The notes under the pieces: generated by a model
What the model saw: only the letters and a program-made list of their open reading frames with translations
Told to the model about the DNA's origin: nothing
Databases searched by the model: none
Program-made: the position numbers and the translations under genes
Shown: positions 1-5,092 of the stretch, piece after piece
Numbering within the stretch: the first letter of the stretch is position 1
Layout of the letters: each line of letters begins with the position of its first letter
Assembly (NCBI GenBank): GCA_028689195.1
Contig: JAQTWR010000130.1
Location: 1 to 7,300, forward strand
DNA: 7,300 nucleotides
Reading direction: 5' to 3'
Source of the DNA: Anaerolineales bacterium
GTDB taxonomy: Bacteria; Chloroflexota; Anaerolineae; Anaerolineales; Villigracilaceae

Positions 1-88
1 AGGCAATTTACGATTGATTGTCTTGCAGGAGAGATAACAGGCGAGATACGAAAACTGCCTAAAAAATCTGGAATTGTGACAGACTGGA
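1..88. other. Segment of different composition abutting the broken yjbQ
   Basis: This stretch has 34 G/C in its first 85 bases (about 40%), clearly lower than the genes to its right. It sits where the rest of yjbQ should be, and none of its three minus-strand frames resembles the missing part of that protein. On the plus strand, frame 1 is open from the window edge to a TGA at 151-153, but only its first 30 or so codons lie in this segment; the rest is antisense to yjbQ. Those codons include AGG and repeated ATA, unlike the neighbouring genes. I do not recognise the peptide. It could be the edge of an insertion sequence, of another mobile element or rearrangement, or an assembly join. A 5-bp inverted match (AGGCA at 1-5, TGCCT at 56-60) is too short to mean much. 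Confidence 0.4.
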
Positions 89-214
89 GTTCACCAAACA
101 AAGCCCCTCGCGGATTCCGCTTTCGCGCAGGGCTTCTTCCACTTGCGGGGTGATATTTACAAATCCGCGCCGCGCGGGGATGTTGAACCAAAGTTCTTTG
201 CGATAGGATTTCAT
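59..214 (-). pseudogene. yjbQ: Truncated YjbQ/UPF0047 family gene (N-terminal fragment)
   Basis: An ATG at 212-214 opens a 51-codon frame ending in TAG at 59-61. It begins [10 protein letters not shown] and continues with [19 protein letters not shown] and then [10 protein letters not shown]. This matches my recollection of the N-terminus of the YjbQ/UPF0047 family, small proteins of about 130-140 residues often annotated as secondary thiamine-phosphate synthase. Similarity stops at about residue 43 (near position 86). There the family continues with a His-Thr-containing strand, while this frame reads SSLSQFQIF and stops. About two thirds of the protein, including the conserved His region, is missing, so it should be inactive. 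Translation signals are intact: AGGA (complement of 220-223) lies 5 nt before the ATG and overlaps the stop of the upstream gene, as expected for the last cistron of a coupled operon. The break could be biological or an assembly artefact. Confidence 0.72.
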
Positions 215-221
215 GGGCGTC

Positions 222-809
222 CTACTTTAGCAAAAGATAATCGAACCATTCCGCGCCCAGCGGAGTCCATTCTTCGCTTTGGTCGGCGCGGTCTTTCCAG
301 TTTTCTTTTCCGCTCCACGATTCGATCTGGATATCGTAGACCGACGTGGCGCTTAATTCCTTATCGGTGATTTCGCGATATTCCTTGCCCGCCGTCATCG
401 TCGGGAAATATTTTTTGATGAGATTGTACAAAGCGCGGCGCGCTTCTTCCGCGTCGGCGATGATTTGCGCGGAGCCGAATATCATCGCGCTTCGGTATTG
501 AAGCGAAAATTCCAGCGCCACGTTAGACGGAAGCATCTTTCCCATCTCGCTGACTTCCATGCAAATTTTTGGATTACGTTCGATATTCGCGCGGATTCTT
601 CCCGCGATGTTGGAATGAAAAATAATGCGCTGGCGCTTCTCGTCGTACCAAAACGTGCTTGGCGTAACGAAAGATTGCCCATCCCATGACGTTGCGAAAT
701 GCCCCACTTTGGCTTCTTGAAGAAAAGCGCGAATCCAGTCGTCTTCGCGTTTGAATTCGGGCAGCCGTTGAAACGCGGTGGGGGATTGGTCTTCGTAGTT
801 ACGCGGCAT
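222..809 (-). CDS. Pyridoxamine 5'-phosphate oxidase superfamily protein (FMN-binding split barrel, NimA-like)
   Basis: This 195-residue protein resembles the FMN-binding split-barrel superfamily, in the branch containing nitroimidazole-resistance (NimA-like) proteins. Visible family features are an early strand GHFATSWDG (36-44) leading into SFVTP (46-50); the segment [17 protein letters not shown] (64-80), typical of the flavin-phosphate-binding region; [13 protein letters not shown] (105-117) followed by a helix with [14 protein letters not shown] (121-134); and a C-terminal strand [15 protein letters not shown] (157-171), whose SGKE resembles the usual tail of this branch. Such proteins are cytoplasmic, usually dimeric, and bind FMN, F420 or haem; the substrate cannot be read from sequence. 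It is probably not a true PdxH. The start at 809 is supported by AAGGA (complement of 816-820) 6 nt upstream, overlapping the preceding gene's TAA. The spacing is 9 nt to the membrane-protein gene and 7 nt to yjbQ, so all three are probably co-transcribed. Confidence 0.85.
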   Translation of the reverse strand: MPRNYEDQSPTAFQRLPEFKREDDWIRAFLQEAKVGHFATSWDGQSFVTPSTFWYDEKRQRIIFHSNIAGRIRANIERNPKICMEVSEMGKMLPSNVALEFSLQYRSAMIFGSAQIIADAEEARRALYNLIKKYFPTMTAGKEYREITDKELSATSVYDIQIESWSGKENWKDRADQSEEWTPLGAEWFDYLLLK

Positions 810-818
810 GAGAAATCC

Positions 819-1400
819 TTATTGATTGTCAACCAAAAGATATTTGTACCACTTCCATTGTGCGAAGTAGCCCGCGGGAACGCCGAGCGCAACGAAAGCC
901 CAACTGTTTGCATTGACGGCTCCAAAGAAATTCAGCAGGAAGTAAATAACCGCGCCTGTAGTCAACGCGCCCAATAACGATACTTCCACCGCCATGAGGT
1001 TGGCAATGCTGAACGGTTTATCCGTAGGCGGTATGGATTTAACACGCCACTTGAATGCAGACGCGATTTCAGGATTTTCCTTGATATAGAAATCCTTAAT
1101 CTTGTTCATCGCCTGCACCGATTCGTGCCACGCGGCGCGGAGTCGGGCGAGCTGCGCGAGAGTCAACGCGCCGAGAATAGTCAGCGTTAGAAACAGCAGC
1201 GCAAGGGCAAGCGAAACGTTTTTGACCTGCGCTTCCGCAAATTGCGTTCCAAGTATCGCGGCGACGAGAGAACCCGTCGAGACAAAATAAAACGATGTGA
1301 CGCGGGAGCGGTCTTCGTTGGCTTGAAAAGCTGTGTCGGCGATGTATTCAAATTCCGCTTGTAGCATTTCGTCGCGGTTCAATTTTGGTTTTACCGTCAT
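819..1400 (-). CDS. Membrane protein of unknown function, four predicted helices
   Basis: This 193-residue protein has four likely membrane helices arranged as two pairs: about 34-51 and 61-82, then 133-158 and 166-183. A charged N-terminal helix (residues 9-33, including FEYIADTAFQANEDRSR) precedes the first pair. A soluble stretch of about 50 residues (83-132), rich in Lys/Arg and containing a probable amphipathic helix, lies between the pairs and is probably cytoplasmic by the positive-inside rule. There is no signal peptide and no catalytic motif that I recognise. The two-helix pairs joined by a cytosolic helix loosely recall small oligomeric membrane families such as SLATT or RipA, but this is only resemblance in shape. 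The start is supported by GGAG (complement of 1407-1410) 6 nt upstream. It lies 12 nt after the aminopeptidase and 9 nt before the split-barrel gene, so it is probably part of their operon. Confidence 0.8.
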   Translation of the reverse strand: MTVKPKLNRDEMLQAEFEYIADTAFQANEDRSRVTSFYFVSTGSLVAAILGTQFAEAQVKNVSLALALLFLTLTILGALTLAQLARLRAAWHESVQAMNKIKDFYIKENPEIASAFKWRVKSIPPTDKPFSIANLMAVEVSLLGALTTGAVIYFLLNFFGAVNANSWAFVALGVPAGYFAQWKWYKYLLVDNQ

Positions 1401-1412
1401 TGATTTCTCCGC

Positions 1413-2675
1413 TTAACCATCAATCGCCCATTCGCCTTGACGCATCACGGGTTCGCGCGCGCCGTCCTTTTTTACGCCGTCAATATCCATCTTCGGCGAA
1501 CCGATCATAAAGTCCACATGATTGAGGCTGACGTTGCCGCCCTGCGCCATGAATTCCTCGTCGCTCAATTCCTCGCCGCCAGCCAAAGTGAAGCGATACG
1601 CGCGCCCGATGGCGATGTGACAAGACGCGTTCTCATCGAACAGCGTGTTGTAGAAAAGATGTCCGCGCTGCGCGATGGGCGAACTGGCAGGCACAAGCGC
1701 TACTTCGCCGAGGCGGTGCGAACCTTCATCGGTATCCACCAGTTTTTGCAAAGCCGCTTCGCCTTTCTTCGCGCTGACTTTGACAACGCGTCCGTTTTCA
1801 AACGTCACTTGAAAGTCTTCGATCAACGTGCCGCCGTAACTCAACGGGAAGGTGGATGTGACGACTCCGTCGGCGCGGTTTCTATCGGGCAGCGTGAAGA
1901 CTTCCTCGGTGGGCATGTTCGCGGTGAACGCCACGCCGTTCTGCGCCATAGACTGCGCGCTGATCCATTTATGTCCGGCGGGCAGCCCCAGCGTGAAATC
2001 TGTGCCGGGCGCGGAGTAATGCAGCGCCGTGTATTGTTTGGCTTGCAGATAATTTGCGCGCGCGCGAAGCTTCACAATATGCTCTTCCCACGCGGCGATT
2101 GGATCGGGCTGGTCAATGCGCGTGGTCTCGAAGATCGCCTTCCATAGTTTTTCCTGCGCTTTTTCCGCCGCGAGTTCGGGAAAGACCTTCTGCGCCCACG
2201 CTTCGCCCGCAGCGGCTACCACGCACCAATTGACGGCGTTCTTGGTCACTTTCTCGCTGATTTTGCCGAATTTCTGCAAATGAGTTTGCTGTATCATCCC
2301 CACCACTTCGGCGTCCAACCCGCCGAGCAAGTCGGGATTCGAGCCTGCAATCGAAAGCAACGCGTCGCCGTTTTCGATCATTCGCGTCACCGCGTCTATT
2401 TGCCAGTCGGAGTATTCGTTGAAAGAATCGCGCGGCGCGTATTGCGCGCGCAGGCGCAGCATCTCTTCGTCGCCCCAAACCGCGTCCACATATCGCGCGC
2501 CGACGGCGTAAGCCGCTTTTGCAATTTCGCGCACCAGCGGCGCAAATTGATGCGGAACGCCGCGAGTCGCGGCAAGCGTGATAATTAATCGCTGTCCCGC
2601 GCGGAGATTTAATCCCACTTTCACAATCGCTTCGGCGTATTTTTCCAGCATTTCCTGATGTTGTTTGCCAGCCAT
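1413..2675 (-). CDS. M29-family metallo-aminopeptidase (AmpS/PepS type)
   Basis: This 420-residue protein has the usual length and order of the M29 (thermophilic aminopeptidase) family, which removes N-terminal amino acids from peptides in the cytoplasm using two divalent metal ions. Residues 1-230 form the N-terminal domain, with GLNLRAGQRLII near 21-32. The metal-binding half follows: NMPTEEVFTLPD (253-264), LGEVALVP (322-329), FYNTLFDENASCHIAIG (341-357) and NVSLNHVDFMIGS (381-393). By family comparison the metal ligands and active-site residues are E258, E324, H353, H386 and D388, with Y342 in the catalytic-tyrosine neighbourhood; all are present, so the enzyme should be active. There is no signal peptide. 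The ATG at 2675 has GAGG (complement of 2681-2684) 5 nt upstream, and an extended -10 promoter lies just beyond. It appears to be the first gene of the four-gene operon running left. Confidence 0.93.
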   Translation of the reverse strand: MAGKQHQEMLEKYAEAIVKVGLNLRAGQRLIITLAATRGVPHQFAPLVREIAKAAYAVGARYVDAVWGDEEMLRLRAQYAPRDSFNEYSDWQIDAVTRMIENGDALLSIAGSNPDLLGGLDAEVVGMIQQTHLQKFGKISEKVTKNAVNWCVVAAAGEAWAQKVFPELAAEKAQEKLWKAIFETTRIDQPDPIAAWEEHIVKLRARANYLQAKQYTALHYSAPGTDFTLGLPAGHKWISAQSMAQNGVAFTANMPTEEVFTLPDRNRADGVVTSTFPLSYGGTLIEDFQVTFENGRVVKVSAKKGEAALQKLVDTDEGSHRLGEVALVPASSPIAQRGHLFYNTLFDENASCHIAIGRAYRFTLAGGEELSDEEFMAQGGNVSLNHVDFMIGSPKMDIDGVKKDGAREPVMRQGEWAIDG

Positions 2676-2703
2676 AAAAGCCTCGATTTTTAATTTTTCT
2701 TCA

Positions 2704-2712
2704 AGTATAGCA
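2704..2712 (-). promoter_or_regulatory. Extended -10 promoter for the aminopeptidase operon
   Basis: Read on the minus strand, the 98-nt gap between the kinase stop and the aminopeptidase start contains TGCTATACT: a TATACT hexamer (5 of 6 to consensus) with the TG one base upstream that marks an extended -10. No good -35 hexamer lies 16-18 nt before it, as is common for this promoter type. Transcription would start near 2697, giving a leader of about 20 nt that contains the GAGG ribosome site. The rest of the gap (2713-2773) is AT-rich and holds no gene. I see no stem followed by a T-run, so read-through from the kinase gene is also possible. Confidence 0.5.
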
Positions 2713-2773
2713 TGAGCCTTAAATTAATGGATAATTCCCCCGCATTTCAAATGAATTGAAAAATGTTCCGCGC

Positions 2774-5038
2774 TCAAATCCTGAACGTCAGCGGCGCGCT
2801 CGTCTTTTGATTTTCCCCTTCTTCTAATTTATTCAACGGCAAAATCAAATGGAATTGACTGCCGGGGAAATTGACCTCGTCGTAACCCGGGCTTTCCACC
2901 CAGATGCGCCCGCCGTGCGCTTCCACAATCCCTTTGGATAGCGCCAGCCCAAGCCCCGCGCCGCCGCCCTTGAAGCGCGTCTTGCTCGTGGAGTGTTTGC
3001 CCAACTCGCCGGGCTGGTAAAACTTGGTGAAGATGATCTCGTGGAAGTTCGGGTCGACGCCCACGCCGGTATCGCTGAAAATGATTTCGACTCCGCCGTG
3101 GGGCAGGTCAATGATGGGGGGGATGGCGCGACCGGTAATCGTAATCTTGCCAAGGTTATCGGTGAATTTGACCGCGTTCCGCAGCAGGTGATGAAATAAT
3201 TTCCGCAGCAAGTTCTGGTCCGCTTTGACGTGCGGCAATGCGGGCAATTCCAGTAAAAGGGATTGCTTGCGCTCTTTGACCGCGTCCGCCTGTTCGATGC
3301 AAACTTCATGGAGTAGAAGGCTCAACTCGACGGGCTGAATATGCGGCTTGAGCGCGCGCGCGTCAATCTGCGCAATGTCGAACATCGAGTCCATAACTTC
3401 ATGCAAGCGCAGCGCGCCTTCGTTAATCTTTTTCATCATAAACTTGAAGTTTGGGTCGAGATTGGGGTCTTCGATCAACATCTCGCTGTAGCCTTTGATG
3501 ACCGTCAGCGGCGTGCGTAATTCGTGCGAAGCGATGCTGATGAAATCGGATTTTGCCTGATCAATACGCTCAAGGTCGCGGTTATTTTTCTCCAACGCGC
3601 GGCGAGCCTGACGCAGTTCGTTATTCAAGCGCATCAGATTCTCCACCAGCCGCGCATTTTCCAGCGCGACCGCGGTTTGACTCGCGTGCGAACTGAGCGT
3701 GGAAAGGTCTTCTTTTGTATAGCGGTTTCCGCTCAATTTCTTGCCGAAGGTCAGCAAGCCAATCCATTGTTTTTTTGCAAAGATGGGAATATGGACTTCG
3801 GTTTGCAATTGGGCGAGCCAGTTTTTTTCGGTGGGCGAACCAGATTGAAAAGCGGGCAGCATCTCCAGGTCATATTGAAGCAGCGGACGTTGTTCCCGAA
3901 TAAAATACGAGGCGATGATTCCCGTTTCGCTCAATTCGACGGGGGGCATTTGTATTTCTTCGGGGCTGCGAACTTGGCGCAGTTTGTACGTTTTGCTTCC
4001 GTCGGCTTGGCGGTCTGAATCTACGAGGAAGAAAAATCCGCGCTCGATTTGCATCGCTTCGATGATGATGCCCACCGCAACGTTTGCGAGTTTGTCCATT
4101 TCCAGAATTTTGCTGATGCTTTCGCTGTATTGATGGATGGTGCGGTTCGCGTCGTATTTGTCGCCCATCAGCCACGCGTTCAGCGCGCGAGAGATCGCAG
4201 CCAGCAGCGGCGCGAAGAAGAGCGAAACCAGCAGCGCGATCAATGCGCCCGCGATTAATGGATTGAATTTGGGATTCGTTCCGTATACAGATTCTGCCAA
4301 AAGAAATCCCGCCGCGTAAAGCGCGGTAATGAGCAGCGCCACCAGCAAATAAGCCAGCGCCTTTCGGATAACATCTCTCAGGTCGGGTAAATAATGCGTG
4401 CAGATTACATACGCCAGCGCAACCGCAATGATCAATCGTATTGGTTGACCCGCGACGATGACGTTTGAAAAAAGCAAAATATCGCTTACGAAGACAAGAA
4501 AGATAATGCCCCACCAATAATTCAATCGGTTGCGAAATAATTGTTGACGCGCTTCTTTATTCGCATTTGCCGCGATAACGATCAAACCGATTAAAAAGAT
4601 CAGCCATCCCAAAACCGCCCAGGCGGGAGCCAGCCGCGCGCGCTGCAGGGAAACGCTTCCGTTCGTCCAAAGCGTATCGGGCAGGTTAAACGCGTTGACG
4701 AGGATAAGCGCGGCAAGCAACATCCATCCCGCCCAGAGCGCGCCCCACATTTTCCATGCGTTGCTTTTCAAGAAGGCTGCCAGCGTTAACGTCAAAATCG
4801 CAATGAGCGTCAGCGCTGCGTAAATTTGCAATCCCTGAAAAGAAGCTGCGGGCGTCCCTTCGTTTCTTCCAATCGCTTCGGCTATGCCGACGACCATCGC
4901 CAGTAGAGCGTAAAGGGCGACAAACCAGATTGCGCTGCCATGCCCGTCTTCGCGCCTTTGCATGACGAAGAAAACGACCGGCAGGTATAGCGCGCCAAGT
5001 AAAAGCAGTAAAACGAATTGGGCAAGCGATGTATTCAT
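2774..5038 (-). CDS. Multi-pass membrane sensor histidine kinase with GAF domain
   Basis: This is a sensor kinase of 754 residues (numbered from the ATG at 5038). About nine hydrophobic segments come first (roughly 8-26, 36-57, 70-90, 97-117, 138-157, 174-195, 200-217, 227-247, 261-282). A GAF-type sensory domain follows (about 306-460), then a coiled-coil signalling helix (461-496), HisKA and HATPase_c. The phospho-accepting His is H505 in SHELRTP. The ATP-binding lid is complete: N box N621 in LLRNAVKF, G1 DTGVG at 656-660, F box FTKFYQ at 670-675 and G2 GGGAGLGL at 691-698. It should therefore autophosphorylate. No response regulator is adjacent, so it is an orphan here. An in-frame ATG 48 nt upstream (5084-5086) would add 16 polar residues. 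I prefer 5038 because the first membrane helix follows directly and the upstream ATG lies inside an inverted repeat; neither start has a clear Shine-Dalgarno. The ligand sensed is unknown. Confidence 0.92.
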   Translation of the reverse strand: MNTSLAQFVLLLLLGALYLPVVFFVMQRREDGHGSAIWFVALYALLAMVVGIAEAIGRNEGTPAASFQGLQIYAALTLIAILTLTLAAFLKSNAWKMWGALWAGWMLLAALILVNAFNLPDTLWTNGSVSLQRARLAPAWAVLGWLIFLIGLIVIAANANKEARQQLFRNRLNYWWGIIFLVFVSDILLFSNVIVAGQPIRLIIAVALAYVICTHYLPDLRDVIRKALAYLLVALLITALYAAGFLLAESVYGTNPKFNPLIAGALIALLVSLFFAPLLAAISRALNAWLMGDKYDANRTIHQYSESISKILEMDKLANVAVGIIIEAMQIERGFFFLVDSDRQADGSKTYKLRQVRSPEEIQMPPVELSETGIIASYFIREQRPLLQYDLEMLPAFQSGSPTEKNWLAQLQTEVHIPIFAKKQWIGLLTFGKKLSGNRYTKEDLSTLSSHASQTAVALENARLVENLMRLNNELRQARRALEKNNRDLERIDQAKSDFISIASHELRTPLTVIKGYSEMLIEDPNLDPNFKFMMKKINEGALRLHEVMDSMFDIAQIDARALKPHIQPVELSLLLHEVCIEQADAVKERKQSLLLELPALPHVKADQNLLRKLFHHLLRNAVKFTDNLGKITITGRAIPPIIDLPHGGVEIIFSDTGVGVDPNFHEIIFTKFYQPGELGKHSTSKTRFKGGGAGLGLALSKGIVEAHGGRIWVESPGYDEVNFPGSQFHLILPLNKLEEGENQKTSAPLTFRI

Positions 5039-5092
5039 GGTTGCGACGGAAATTTTACTCGAAAAAATTCGATAATCGGTTATCATTATCGT
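5039..5092. promoter_or_regulatory. Shared control region between the divergent kinase and amylase genes
   Basis: Only 54 nt (6 nt if the kinase used its upstream ATG) separate the two divergent starts, so both promoters must lie here or inside the genes. The region is AT-rich. Candidate -10 hexamers are GATAAT (5071-5076) for the plus strand and TAAAAT (complement of 5052-5057) for the minus strand. Neither has a convincing -35 at 16-18 nt, and the minus one would leave a leader of only a few bases. Neither gene has a clear Shine-Dalgarno, so weak or near-leaderless initiation is likely. Assignment of individual promoter elements is tentative. Confidence 0.45.
5059..5091. promoter_or_regulatory. 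Candidate operator: overlapping inverted repeats
   Basis: Two dyads overlap here. The first is TCGAA (5059-5063) and TTCGA (5068-5072) around AAAA. The second is CGATAAT (5070-5076) and ATTATCG (5085-5091), 7-bp perfect arms with an 8-nt centre. Nested in the second is GATAA-TCGG-TTATC (5071-5084), a near-palindrome with a central CpG, the layout typical of LacI-family operators. It ends one base before the amylase ATG and would overlap both candidate plus-strand -10 elements, so a bound protein would block transcription. No regulator gene for it is seen in the window. AT-rich DNA yields short dyads by chance, so this is a candidate only. Confidence 0.4.

Noticed and set aside
1..153. Plus-strand frame open from the window edge to a TGA at 151-153, considered as the 3' end of a gene
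   Set aside because: Only about 30 codons lie outside the antisense of yjbQ, the peptide is unrecognised, and two minus-strand frames are equally open there, so coding cannot be supported.
482..925. 147-codon minus-strand frame spanning the junction of the split-barrel and membrane-protein genes
   Set aside because: It overlaps both well-supported genes in a different frame and lacks a ribosome site or family resemblance.
2050..2070. Alternating CG run, also seen near 3352-3361, considered as a repeat or Z-DNA element
   Set aside because: It lies within coding sequence and reflects the general CGCG/GCGC richness and Ala/Arg codon choice of the whole window.
1437..2147. 236-codon plus-strand frame
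   Set aside because: It is antisense to the aminopeptidase, including its metal-ligand motifs; the His/Arg-rich translation is typical of a shadow frame.
2745..2761. Inverted repeat TTTCAA-ATGAA-TTGAAA after the kinase stop, considered as a terminator
   Set aside because: The stem is only 6 bp and AT-rich, and in the direction of transcription it is followed by a G-rich stretch and not a T-run.
3870..4517. 215-codon minus-strand frame inside the kinase gene
   Set aside because: It overlaps the kinase membrane and GAF regions in another frame and has an Arg/Cys/Ser-rich translation with no recognisable domain.
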